From: JABSSA01 sp039984715
GTDB lineage: Bacteria > Pseudomonadota > Alphaproteobacteria > Rhodobacterales > Rhodobacteraceae
DNA length: 64,000 nucleotides
Reading direction: 5' to 3'
NCBI GenBank assembly: GCA_039984715.1
Contig: JBDWUA010000014.1
Span: 310,001-374,000, forward strand
The notes beneath the pieces were generated by a model, which was not told the origin of the DNA, ran no database searches, and saw nothing but the letters and a program-made list of their open reading frames with translations. The translations under genes were made by a program, and so were the position numbers. This document shows, piece by piece, positions 33,989 to 42,039 of the stretch (position 1 is its first letter; each line of letters begins with the position of its first letter).

Positions 33989-35500
33989 TTGACTACGTTT
34001 GTTTTTAACGGACCGTCAATTTTGACGAATATTGCCAATGATCCGGACGGCGTCGCCACTGGGTTTTCTGCAAATGATACTCTGGAGTTTGTGGTCAGAG
34101 ATCACATATCAACTTTCAGTTATTCACCACGACCTTTGGAAGAAAATCAGATCCTGCCAATTTTCATGAAATTGGACACAGGCGCGATGACTGTGCGGCA
34201 TTCTGGCCAGCCCGTTGAAACCAAACCCGGCTTGGTTTTGGTCTTTAACACGGATTGGGATGACAACGGCACGACACGTAATACGACATTGATGGCGCTT
34301 AGCCTTCCGTTGTCGAAAACACTTTTTGTGGATTATTTGTTTCGCCTTCAGGGCGACGATTTACCCACATTCGTTAAGTCGACAGAGATTGATACGTTTT
34401 TTGAAACCCAAGTCGACCCGTTCAGTTTTGCTGCGCCTTCAGGTGCGTGGGCGGCCGACACGAACATTCCTTTCCTATCCGTGCCCGACGTAACAACGTC
34501 CGAGAACGATTTGATTGAAATGGAATATGTCCGCGGCGAAACCGCCAAAAGCGGCGCAGGCAATGACACCATCATGGGCGATGGTTTCGACGAAACTTTG
34601 TCAGGTGGAAGCGGCGACGATTACATCGACGCTGACATTGGCGATGACTCTCTTCTTGGTGGCAAGGGAGAAGACACGATTCTTGGCGGGTTCGGCGACG
34701 ATTCATTGTTGGGCGGAGGCCAATCCGATACACTGGACGGTCAAGGCGGCGATGACCAGATTTATGGCGGCGGCGGCGGTGATCTTGGTATTGGCGGCGA
34801 CGGCTTTGATTCAATTTATGGCGGAAAAGGCAACGACACTCTCACTGGTGGCGCTGACGCTGACTTTTTGAACGGCGAAGCTGGAAACGATGTTCTGGAA
34901 GGTAACTTCGGCCTAGACACAATCTGGGGCGGCGCGGGCCACGATACGATATCGGGTGGCGTCGGAGAAGACGAAATCAGTGGCGGCAATGGTGACGATG
35001 TCATTGGCGGTGGCGCGGGCAATGATACTGTTTATGCAGCCAATGGCGCCGATAGCATTGATGCAGGGGCGGATAACGATGTTGTCTATAGCGGCGAAGG
35101 CGATGACACCGTCGATGGCGGCAACGGTGACGATGAAGTCTATGCGTTTACCGGTGATGACAACATTGATGGCGGTTTGGGCAATGATACGATCTATGCT
35201 GGGCTAGGCAATGATACTGTCACAGGCGGCGGTGGCGCGAATGAAATTTACCTTGCCGGTGGTGCAGATGAATTCATCTTTGCAAGCGGTCAAGACACAG
35301 TGTTTGATTTCAGTGTCGCGCAAGGAGATATCATAGACCTGTCTGGTTTGGCCGGCGTTGATGGTTTCAATGACTTAGGGCTTAATCACGCAACGGACAC
35401 GGCTGCTGGCTTGTTGATCGATAACGATCTGGGAAGCACGCTGTTGTTGTCTGGTTTGGAATGGTCCGATCTGACCATTGATGAATTTATCTTTATCTAG
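33989..35500 (+). CDS. RTX (hemolysin-type calcium-binding) repeat protein
   Basis: A 503-residue secreted-type protein. An unrecognised N-terminal domain of about 170 residues is followed by some 20 RTX nonapeptides (GGxGxDxLx), for example GGSGDDYID, GGFGDDSLLG, GGKGNDTLTG, GGAGHDTISG and GGLGNDTIYAG, running from about residue 185 to 425, then a C-terminal domain ending DLTIDEFIFI, the type of tail used for type I secretion. Calcium binding folds the repeats outside the cell. TTG 33989 is preferred because GGTGGGGA lies 7 bases upstream; a TTG at 33965 is possible. There is no signal peptide and no type I exporter gene in the window. Confidence 0.87.
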   Translation: MTTFVFNGPSILTNIANDPDGVATGFSANDTLEFVVRDHISTFSYSPRPLEENQILPIFMKLDTGAMTVRHSGQPVETKPGLVLVFNTDWDDNGTTRNTTLMALSLPLSKTLFVDYLFRLQGDDLPTFVKSTEIDTFFETQVDPFSFAAPSGAWAADTNIPFLSVPDVTTSENDLIEMEYVRGETAKSGAGNDTIMGDGFDETLSGGSGDDYIDADIGDDSLLGGKGEDTILGGFGDDSLLGGGQSDTLDGQGGDDQIYGGGGGDLGIGGDGFDSIYGGKGNDTLTGGADADFLNGEAGNDVLEGNFGLDTIWGGAGHDTISGGVGEDEISGGNGDDVIGGGAGNDTVYAANGADSIDAGADNDVVYSGEGDDTVDGGNGDDEVYAFTGDDNIDGGLGNDTIYAGLGNDTVTGGGGANEIYLAGGADEFIFASGQDTVFDFSVAQGDIIDLSGLAGVDGFNDLGLNHATDTAAGLLIDNDLGSTLLLSGLEWSDLTIDEFIFI

Positions 35501-35572
35501 CATTGCTTGACGCACTGGACGGCCCCTGTTCTGTTTCCTATATAATCACTCAAGAAATAGGGCAGAGGCCAA

Positions 35573-35935
35573 ATGGATCAGCGAAACGACATGCTAGAGG
35601 GCACGCCCCTTATCAAGCCATCATCAACTGATCACCCATTGCACGAGTCGATGGTTGAAGCGTGCCGGTCAGTCTTTGACCCGGAAATCCCAGTGAATAT
35701 CTTTGAACTGGGCCTTATTTATACCATAGACATCACGCCCGAGAACGAAGTGAGGGTCATCATGACCCTTACCGCGCCCGGTTGCCCTGTTGCGGGTGAA
35801 ATGCCGGGGTGGGTCGCGGACGCGATTAGTGCTGTTCCCGGTGTCAAACAGGTCGATGTCGAACTGACATGGGAACCGCCCTGGGGCATGGAAATGATGT
35901 CTGACGAGGCGCGCCTCGAACTCGGCTTCATGTAA
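35573..35935 (+). CDS. SufT/PaaD-like DUF59 Fe-S assembly protein
   Basis: A 120-residue protein with the DUF59 (MIP18) fold: MVEACRSVFDPEIPVNIFELGLIYTIDITPENEVRVIMTLTAPGCPVAGEMPGWVADAISAVPGVKQVDVELTWEPPW. The DPEIPV and TAPGCP motifs, including the conserved Cys, are intact. Family members help deliver Fe-S clusters (SufT) to client proteins. The IscA-type gene two kilobases downstream supports that reading. GCAGAGG precedes the ATG. Its stop codon lies inside the left arm of a large inverted repeat belonging to the next gene's promoter region. Confidence 0.87.
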   Translation: MDQRNDMLEGTPLIKPSSTDHPLHESMVEACRSVFDPEIPVNIFELGLIYTIDITPENEVRVIMTLTAPGCPVAGEMPGWVADAISAVPGVKQVDVELTWEPPWGMEMMSDEARLELGFM

Positions 35936-35983
35936 GGCAAGCAAAAAAGCTTGCCTTACACAAAAGCAAGCTATACTACTTGC
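35931..35983. promoter_or_regulatory. Inverted-repeat promoter/operator of the SatD-DUF3307 pair
   Basis: TGTAAGGCAAGC (35931-35942) and GCTTGCCTTACA (35949-35960) form a perfect 12-base inverted repeat around A6. A second pair, GCAAG (35966-35970) and CTTGC (35979-35983), flanks TATACT (35972-35977), a good -10 element. The ATG follows TATACT by only 8 bases with no Shine-Dalgarno, suggesting a leaderless, tightly repressed promoter. No T-tract follows, so a terminator role is unlikely. Confidence 0.65.
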
Positions 35984-35985
35984 AC

Positions 35986-36603
35986 ATGAATCTTGCTGTC
36001 CTCACAGGCGACATTGTTGCGTCAACGAACATGAAAGCATCGGAATTAGACGGTGTTATGAACGCTATTCAATTGGCGACAGTAAACATGTCGAATTGGG
36101 TTGCTGCTAAAACACCTGTTCATTTCGGGCGACGCGGTGGCGATGCATGGCAAGTCGCAACCCCTACCCCCAAATACGCAATTCGTTCTGCATTGTATGT
36201 GCAAGCACAAGTGCGACGATTGGATAAATCCTTTTCCACACGCATTGCTGTGGCAACTGGGGAAGGCACTCTTCCGAACACCAAACCAATAGACATCAAC
36301 AGCGCACACGGGCCCGTTTTTACGGCGTCAGGCCGATTGCTTGAAACCATATCGGGCCATCATTTGATGGAACATGCCGACGGTGGCGGGCATGGTGCTG
36401 TTCTGGAATTATGTTCTCACATCGCACTGGGATGGACCCCAGCACAAGCCCGCGCAATGTGCGAATTGTTGCCCCCTGATTCTGGCTCACGCGCGCAAGC
36501 AGGCACACGACTTGGCATTTCACGCCAAGCTGTTGATCAAGCATTGTGGGCCGCCGGATTCCCGGCAATCGATGCGGCCTTGCAGCATCTGGAGACCAAT
36601 TGA
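35986..36603 (+). CDS. SatD-like protein with cyclase/GGDEF-like signatures and a C-terminal HTH
   Basis: A 205-residue protein resembling the SatD family (unknown biochemical role). The N-terminal 125 residues show the order of motifs seen in class III nucleotide cyclases and GGDEF proteins: LTGDIVAST with Asp9, FGRRGGDAWQV with Asp53, an Ala-rich helix (AIRSALYVQAQVRR), TRIAVATGEG and VFTASGRLLE. The two Asp residues occupy places of the metal ligands, but the usual Asn before the Arg is replaced. Residues 171-190 (AGTRLGISRQAVDQALWAAG) form a helix-turn-helix, so it may regulate its own repeat-rich promoter. It is followed after 40 bases by the DUF3307 gene. ATG 35986 is chosen over TTG 35980. 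Confidence 0.68.
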   Translation: MNLAVLTGDIVASTNMKASELDGVMNAIQLATVNMSNWVAAKTPVHFGRRGGDAWQVATPTPKYAIRSALYVQAQVRRLDKSFSTRIAVATGEGTLPNTKPIDINSAHGPVFTASGRLLETISGHHLMEHADGGGHGAVLELCSHIALGWTPAQARAMCELLPPDSGSRAQAGTRLGISRQAVDQALWAAGFPAIDAALQHLETN

Positions 36604-36643
36604 TGCAAGTGAAATCCCTTTCTAACTCTCAAGGAAAGCCAAA

Positions 36644-37378
36644 ATGCTTGCATTAAGCGCCCCTGCACTCACAACATTCTGCGCCTTGTTATTTGCACAT
36701 GTCCTCGCGGATTTTGTATTTCAAAGCACTTGGATGGTTGCCAATAAACGCAAAATGCCTGTCCTGCTTTTGCATGTCGCGATTGTGTTTGCATTGACCC
36801 TTGTCGCGCTGGGCGGCAACGGATTGGCCGCATTTGCAATTGCTCTGGCACATCTGGTGATCGACGCAATCAAAACGTGGGGATCGCCGGAAAGCCTGCG
36901 TGGCACACTGACCGCTTTTCTAGCCGATCAAGGCGCGCATTTGGCGTCGCTTGTCTGTGTCGCGATTTGGGTGCCAACAGCCGCAGCACAAGGGCTTTGG
37001 GGTGATTGGATCGAAAGCGCCCTGCCCGCAGCGATTTTGCTCAGTGGATTTATCCTTGCTGTTCGCGCCGGTGGGTTTGCTGTCGGCCTTCTCATGTCTC
37101 GCTACCAAAATTCTGTTGAACAAGACGGCCTGCCCGCGGCTGGCATGATCATCGGACAACTCGAACGCTTGTTGATTTTCTTGCTGGTCCTGACCAATCA
37201 GGCTGCGGGTATCGGGTTTTTGATCGCAGCCAAATCCATTTTGCGGTTTGACACGGCATCACAAGGACAAAAAGCAAGCGAATATGTTATCATCGGCACG
37301 CTTGCATCCTTCGCATGGGCCCTTGCAATCGCATATGGCACACAAGCCCTTCTTGAGATCGCAACACAAAGCCCCTAA
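36644..37378 (+). CDS. DUF3307 multi-pass membrane protein
   Basis: A 244-residue protein with about seven membrane helices. The DUF3307 hallmark HVLADFVFQSTWM carries His19-x3-Asp23, and a second HLVIDAIKTW carries His70-x3-Asp74, with His44 between them inside a helix; the same spacing is seen in membrane-embedded metal-dependent hydrolases. Later conserved parts are AAGMIIGQLERLLIFLLVL and AAKSILRF. Function is unknown. CAAGGA precedes the ATG, and the gene is paired with the SatD-like gene, a combination that I recall in other bacteria, so the two probably act together. Confidence 0.8.
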   Translation: MLALSAPALTTFCALLFAHVLADFVFQSTWMVANKRKMPVLLLHVAIVFALTLVALGGNGLAAFAIALAHLVIDAIKTWGSPESLRGTLTAFLADQGAHLASLVCVAIWVPTAAAQGLWGDWIESALPAAILLSGFILAVRAGGFAVGLLMSRYQNSVEQDGLPAAGMIIGQLERLLIFLLVLTNQAAGIGFLIAAKSILRFDTASQGQKASEYVIIGTLASFAWALAIAYGTQALLEIATQSP

Positions 37379-37409
37379 CTTAGACAGGTAATCGCAAAGG
37401 TTCTGTTCG

Positions 37410-37790
37410 ATGTTTTCAATTCCAGGCAAACAAGCGGTCTCAATGACCTCACGTGCCGCCACACAAATCGCGAAACTTATGGCCACAGATGGTCATGCTG
37501 GTTTGCGCATTGGTGTCAAAAAAGGTGGCTGTGCCGGTATGGAATATACCATGGACTATGTCACAGAACAGGATCCGAATGACGAAGTCGTCGAACAAGA
37601 CGGCGCGCGCGTTCTGATTGCGCCAATGGCCCAGATGTTCTTGTTCGGAACAGAAATCGATTACGAAGTATCGTTGCTTGAATCCAGCTTCAAGTTCCGC
37701 AACCCCAATGTTGCAGACGCCTGTGGGTGCGGTGAATCGATCAACTTCAAAAGCGCCGAAGACCTTGCCGCAGAGCACGGCAAACCCTAG
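37410..37790 (+). CDS. IscA/ErpA-type iron-sulfur carrier
   Basis: A 126-residue A-type carrier, which receives clusters from the Suf or Isc scaffold and passes them to apoproteins. The three ligand cysteines are present: KKGGCAGMEYTMDY (first) and NVADACGCGESINF (second and third). The N-terminal SRAATQIAKLM is the family helix. It overlaps the TfoX gene start by one base and lies near the SufT-like gene, so both may belong to cluster delivery. Confidence 0.93.
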   Translation: MFSIPGKQAVSMTSRAATQIAKLMATDGHAGLRIGVKKGGCAGMEYTMDYVTEQDPNDEVVEQDGARVLIAPMAQMFLFGTEIDYEVSLLESSFKFRNPNVADACGCGESINFKSAEDLAAEHGKP

Positions 37791-38113
37791 TGGCCGTTTC
37801 GGACGAAGAAATCGCCCATGCCCTTGAGCTTTTCGATGATGTTGGTCCCTTAACGACCCGCAAGATGTTCGGCGGTCTTGGCATCTATTGCGACGGTACG
37901 ATTTTCGCCATTGTCATGTCAGACGGCGCAATCCGCCTAAAGGGTGCTGGCGATATGGTCGCAGAATTCGAAGCTTTGGACATGGAGCCTTGGACATACC
38001 AACGCCCCGGTCAAAAGCAGTCCTCAATGCCCTATTGGACCCTCCCCGACAGCGCGCATGACGACCCAGAAGAAGCATCATCCCTTGCGCGCAAAGCCCT
38101 TTCCTTTCTGTAA
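37790..38113 (+). CDS. TfoX/Sxy N-terminal domain protein
   Basis: A 107-residue protein starting at GTG 37790, sharing a base with the upstream stop (TAGTG). It has the TfoX_N pattern: LFDDVGPLTTRKMFGGLGIYCDGTIFAIVMSDGAIRLKG and WTYQRPGQKQSSMPYWTLPDSAHDDPEEASSLARKAL. In gammaproteobacteria TfoX/Sxy proteins govern competence, but short alphaproteobacterial homologues have no established role. Tight coupling to the IscA-type gene is seen. Confidence 0.87.
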   Translation: MAVSDEEIAHALELFDDVGPLTTRKMFGGLGIYCDGTIFAIVMSDGAIRLKGAGDMVAEFEALDMEPWTYQRPGQKQSSMPYWTLPDSAHDDPEEASSLARKALSFL

Positions 38114-38149
38114 ACCAGACGAGACAGGGCCATTCAGCGAATGCTGACG

Positions 38150-39049
38150 TCATTGTTTTAAGTGAACGTAAGTTTCTTCAAAACGTTTGGTCAAATGCGT
38201 CCCGGCCAAGATCACCTCATCAGATTGAGGCGGCGCCACATTGGTATCAAAGGACGGATTAAAAAACATCGGAATTGACAGGCGTTCCTGTGTGCCTCCG
38301 ATCACGCGATGTGGCGTCGCAACCACCTTACCACCTGTCCAAAATTCAAGCATTTCACCAAAGTTGATGATGAATTCACCCGGTGGTGCTTGAACTGGTA
38401 TCCAGCCGCCGCCGCGTTTTCTCACCTCAAGCCCCGGGGTGCCATCTGTGGCCAGTAATGTCAGGCATCCATAATCCGTATGAGTTGCAATGCCAAAATC
38501 CTTACCACCGGCCCAATCTGGCCGCTCTGGGTAATAATTCCCCCGCAAGAGCGCCATGGGTTCGTCAAACGCACCCTCAAAATGCGCAGTATTCGCACCA
38601 ACCGCTCGTACAACCGCATCAAAAATGTCTTTGGATATCTGAAGCGCGTCCTTGTAATAAGCCAAAACCACATCCCGAAAATGCGTGTCATCAGGCCAGA
38701 CATTTGGCGCATACACACCTTTATCCGCGTGCTTGTCCCCTGCCTTCAGGGCGAACCCACAATCGAAAAACTGTTTGTAATCCGGGTTGGCATTCGGATC
38801 GACCTGCTCTGACCCCGACGCGCCCCACCCGCGATTTGATCCCGTCAGGCTCATATCAACATTTTGCTTAATGTCGTGCGGCAACATAAAGAAATCACGA
38901 TACACATCGAATACATCACGCACCCGATTGGCCGTCAGCGCCGTATCCGTCACCGTGAAGAACCCAACCTGCGTGGCGGCGTCTTTCAAGGTGGCCATCG
39001 TCAGTGGATCACTCTGCGCCATAGCCTTTGCATTCAATTTCGGGATCAC
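38150..39049 (-). CDS. 2-oxoglutarate/Fe(II)-dependent dioxygenase (isopenicillin N synthase-like)
   Basis: A 299-residue non-haem iron dioxygenase with an N-terminal DIOX_N-like region (AATQVGFFTVTDTALTANRVRDVFDVYRDFFMLPHDIK) and the double-stranded beta-helix core. The iron triad is His and Asp in IATHTDYGCLTLLATDG and the distal His in VATPHRVIGGTQERLSIPMFFNPS, which also supplies the R-x-S cofactor motif. Plant and fungal relatives oxidise small molecules; bacterial substrates are mostly unknown. It converges on the TfoX gene and diverges from tpiA. Confidence 0.88.
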   Translation of the reverse strand: MIPKLNAKAMAQSDPLTMATLKDAATQVGFFTVTDTALTANRVRDVFDVYRDFFMLPHDIKQNVDMSLTGSNRGWGASGSEQVDPNANPDYKQFFDCGFALKAGDKHADKGVYAPNVWPDDTHFRDVVLAYYKDALQISKDIFDAVVRAVGANTAHFEGAFDEPMALLRGNYYPERPDWAGGKDFGIATHTDYGCLTLLATDGTPGLEVRKRGGGWIPVQAPPGEFIINFGEMLEFWTGGKVVATPHRVIGGTQERLSIPMFFNPSFDTNVAPPQSDEVILAGTHLTKRFEETYVHLKQ

Positions 39050-39124
39050 AAGCTTACCTCCGCTCTGGCCCCTTCCACCCGACAGTGTTAGTCAACCGTC
39101 AACACCTTGAAGGGAGACTAGCAC

Positions 39125-39868
39125 ATGCCCCGCAAACTCGCCGCTGGCAATTGGAAAATGAACGGCAGCACAGCTGCTTTGGCAGAGCTGACAGCATTGG
39201 AACAGGCGATGGCAACCGATGCACCAGACGTCGTGATCTGCCCCCCCTTCCCGTACCTTACTCTGGCCACAGGAACCGCCACCAAATCCGTCGCCATTGG
39301 CGCGCAAGATTGCCACCCTGCCACGTCCGGCGCACATACAGGTGATGTCAGCGCGGATATGTTGGCCGATCTGGGCATTGGCCATGTGATTGTCGGCCAC
39401 TCAGAACGCCGCACGGATCACGACGAAAGCGACGCAACGATCGCCGCAAAAACCAAGGCGGCATGGTCCGCTGGTTTGATTGCGATCTTGTGCATCGGCG
39501 AAAGCGCGGCAGAACGGGACGCCGGGCAAACGCTGGACGTCATCACACGCCAGCTTGCCAATTCCGTTCCAGACGGCGCAACACCAGACACCTTGGTCAT
39601 CGCCTATGAACCCATCTGGGCCATCGGAACCGGAGCCGTCGCCACAATCGATCAAATCGCCGAAGTCCACGCCGCAATCCGCGCGCAAATGGCCCAACGA
39701 TTTGGCGACACAGGTGCAGATATCGCGCTGCTTTATGGCGGATCGGTCAAGGCGGGCAATGCCGCGGATATTTTCGCCGTAAAAGACGTCGATGGCGCTT
39801 TGGTTGGCGGAGCATCCTTGAAAGCCAGCGACTTTGCACCAATTGTGGACGCCTTGAAACACAGTTGA
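39125..39868 (+). CDS. tpiA: Triose-phosphate isomerase
   Basis: TpiA interconverts dihydroxyacetone phosphate and glyceraldehyde 3-phosphate. The 247-residue barrel has the N-terminal AAGNWKMNG-like LAAGNWKMNGS, the electrophilic His in VIVGHSERR, catalytic Glu in YEPIWAIGTG and phosphate-binding LLYGGSVKAGNA and LVGGASLKA. GGGAG precedes ATG 39125. The length is standard and the gene stands alone. Confidence 0.97.
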   Translation: MPRKLAAGNWKMNGSTAALAELTALEQAMATDAPDVVICPPFPYLTLATGTATKSVAIGAQDCHPATSGAHTGDVSADMLADLGIGHVIVGHSERRTDHDESDATIAAKTKAAWSAGLIAILCIGESAAERDAGQTLDVITRQLANSVPDGATPDTLVIAYEPIWAIGTGAVATIDQIAEVHAAIRAQMAQRFGDTGADIALLYGGSVKAGNAADIFAVKDVDGALVGGASLKASDFAPIVDALKHS

Positions 39869-40056
39869 TGCGACACAGAATACGTCAGGAAACTTCGACA
39901 TTTGCATCACGACAAAGGTGAAAAATCTAAAAAGGCAGGTGAAAAGGCCTTTCTGACAAAATCCAAACCTAGAACCGACGGCAGAATTCAAGTTGCATTA
40001 TGCAATTAGACCTGAAAACTTCACTGGGGATGCCTAATAGGTAAGAGGACATAGTT

Positions 40057-40380
40057 GTGAAGACTGCATCTGCCACGACAGCTTTAACTGGATTGTTCAT
40101 ATTGATCACATCCAGTCTCGCTCTCGCCGCCCCATCTGGAAAGCAAATTTGCAATAAAATGATTTCTGATGGACGTAGTGGCGGGCTTAGTCACAGCCAA
40201 TGTTTATGCAATCACCGCGTTTCGGATGCCGTTCTCGACGACGATATAAAATCTCTGCTGTTTGATTCTTGGTACAATGGAACGAACAACATGCAAGCAA
40301 TCGAACGATTGCCAAAACAGGGTCGCGTTAGAAAGCAGTTCAAAACGTTGCAACGTTCGCTAAAGGCAAATTGTAATTGA
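40057..40380 (+). CDS. Small secreted hypothetical protein
   Basis: A 107-residue protein starting at GTG 40057 with AAGAGGA about 7 bases upstream. It has a signal peptide (TALTGLFILITSSLALAAP, cleavage probably after ALA) and a mature part of about 83 residues with four cysteines (KQICNKM, SQCLCNH and C-terminal ANCN) that could form two disulfides in the periplasm, plus a basic C-terminus. I do not recognise the family. It stands alone; upstream 39869-40056 shows no gene. Confidence 0.6.
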   Translation: MKTASATTALTGLFILITSSLALAAPSGKQICNKMISDGRSGGLSHSQCLCNHRVSDAVLDDDIKSLLFDSWYNGTNNMQAIERLPKQGRVRKQFKTLQRSLKANCN

Positions 40381-40628
40381 GTCCACGCGCGACACTAACA
40401 CTGCAATTAGATTTCCACAAAGACAGCGGAAAACGTCGCATAGCGACGCACATATCGCTTCAATCACGCAGAGAATCCTTTGGAATGACCTTTGCGAAAA
40501 GTGATTTAGCGCCTCGAATAGCTTCAGAAAACTGGCCCTTTCGATCCAGAACACACATCGCTCCGCAACCCAAAGGGTGTCGGGGGCTTGCGCCTGACCG
40601 CTGCGTGCGAAACGCAAATCAATCAAAT

Positions 40629-40648
40629 GCGCGCCCTTTTGGGCGCGC
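40629..40648 (-). terminator. Stem-loop terminator after the TRAP operon
   Basis: GCGCGCCC-TTTT-GGGCGCGC is a perfect 8-bp stem 9 bases past the dctM-like stop, though the following T-tract on the minus strand is weak. The spacer 40381-40657 holds no credible gene. Confidence 0.65.
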
Positions 40649-40657
40649 GCTATAAGG

Positions 40658-42034
40658 TCAATTCACGATGACTTCTGGGCCCATCATCAAGGTCGGCAGC
40701 CAAATCGAGATGGCCGGAATATAGGTCACCATAATCAGGAAAACGAACAATACGGCTGTGAATGGCAGCGCCGCTTTGACCACGCGCATCATTGGCATGT
40801 TGGCCACACCCGACGTCACAAACAAGTTCAGCCCGACCGGCGGTGTGATCATCCCGATTTCCATGTTCACCACCATGATAATGCCAAGATGGATTGGATC
40901 AATCCCCAGTTCGATCGCGATCGGGAATACCAGTGGTGCTACGATCACCAGCAAACCGCTTGGTTCCATGAACTGACCACCGATCAACAAGATCACGTTG
41001 ACGATCACAAGGAACATCACCGCACCAAACCCAGCCTCTAACATCACGGACGCAATCTTTTGTGGGATTTGTTCTTCGGTCAGCACGTGTTTCAGGATCA
41101 ACGCACAGGCGATGATGAACAACAACGTCACCGTCAGCTTGCCCGCCTCAAAAAACGCATTCTTGGTGTCTTTGTGAAAAAGGGCCGTGATCAATGCCCA
41201 CGGGCGCGCCAACAGCGAATGGTTCTGTTCCCCTTCCGGCGTGCTAAGCGGCCCCATGTCCCGATAGACAAATGTCGCGATCAAGAAGGCATAAACAGCA
41301 GCCACGGCGGCGGCTTCGGTCGGCGTAAAGATACCTCCGTAGATCCCGCCCAGAATGATCACGATCAAAAACAAACCGCCCGAGGCGTGCAGACCGGATT
41401 GATAAATCTCGTGCCAGCCCAACCAGTCGCCTTTGGGCAAATTGCGCACCTTGGCAATGATATAGATCGTTGTCATCAGCATGAAGCCAGCCATCAAGCC
41501 CGGGATCACACCCGCAAGGAACATACGTCCCACAGATACATCCACGGCGGACGCATACACGACCATCACGATGGACGGCGGGATCAAAATGCCAAGCGTT
41601 CCGGCATTGGCAATCACACCTGCGGCGAAATCTTTGCTGTACCCAACCTGTCGCATACCCGCGATCACGATTGACCCGATGGCAACGACAGTGGCGGGTG
41701 AAGACCCCGACAGGGCCGCAAACAGCATACAGGCGAAAACACCTGCAATCGCCAAACCGCCGGGCAAGTGTCCAACACAGGCAATCGAAAATCGAATGAT
41801 GCGTTTCGCGACACCGCCCGTCGACATGAAGGTTGAGGCCAGAATAAAGAATGGAATGGCCAGCAACGTATAATGCCCCGCCATCGCCTGAAACAGTGAA
41901 TTAGCGACCGATGCCAGTGACGCATCACTGTAAATCAGCAAAAACACCATCGAGCTGAAACCCAAAGATACGGCAATCGGCACACCAATCAGCATGAGAC
42001 CGACGACCATCGAAAAGAGAAATGCGACTTCCAT
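40658..42034 (-). CDS. dctM: TRAP transporter large permease, DctM-type
   Basis: A 458-residue TRAP large subunit with about 12-13 membrane helices, which forms the sodium-driven transport channel in the inner membrane. The family start EVAFLFSMVVGLMLIGVPIAVSLG and motifs MPAGAGTLGILIPPS-like IANAGTLGILIPPSIVMVVYA and MITPPVGLNLFV are visible. It starts 5 bases after dctQ and is the last gene of the dctPQM-like operon. Neighbouring DctBD-like regulators make a C4-dicarboxylate or related organic acid the likely substrate, but binding specificity is set by DctP. Confidence 0.94.
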   Translation of the reverse strand: MEVAFLFSMVVGLMLIGVPIAVSLGFSSMVFLLIYSDASLASVANSLFQAMAGHYTLLAIPFFILASTFMSTGGVAKRIIRFSIACVGHLPGGLAIAGVFACMLFAALSGSSPATVVAIGSIVIAGMRQVGYSKDFAAGVIANAGTLGILIPPSIVMVVYASAVDVSVGRMFLAGVIPGLMAGFMLMTTIYIIAKVRNLPKGDWLGWHEIYQSGLHASGGLFLIVIILGGIYGGIFTPTEAAAVAAVYAFLIATFVYRDMGPLSTPEGEQNHSLLARPWALITALFHKDTKNAFFEAGKLTVTLLFIIACALILKHVLTEEQIPQKIASVMLEAGFGAVMFLVIVNVILLIGGQFMEPSGLLVIVAPLVFPIAIELGIDPIHLGIIMVVNMEIGMITPPVGLNLFVTSGVANMPMMRVVKAALPFTAVLFVFLIMVTYIPAISIWLPTLMMGPEVIVN

Positions 42035-42039
42035 TGATA

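Noticed and set aside
34540..35300. CRISPR array or DNA tandem repeat
   Set aside because: The periodicity is the 27-base period of RTX nonapeptide codons within an open reading frame, not identical repeats with unique spacers.
35931..35960. Rho-independent terminator of the SufT-like gene
   Set aside because: The stem is perfect but is not followed by a T-tract on either strand, and its left arm contains the stop codon; an operator fits better.
40377..40655. A 92-codon frame overlapping the end of the secreted protein gene
   Set aside because: The sequence lacks a ribosome-binding site, has random-looking composition, and runs through the terminator hairpin at 40629-40648.
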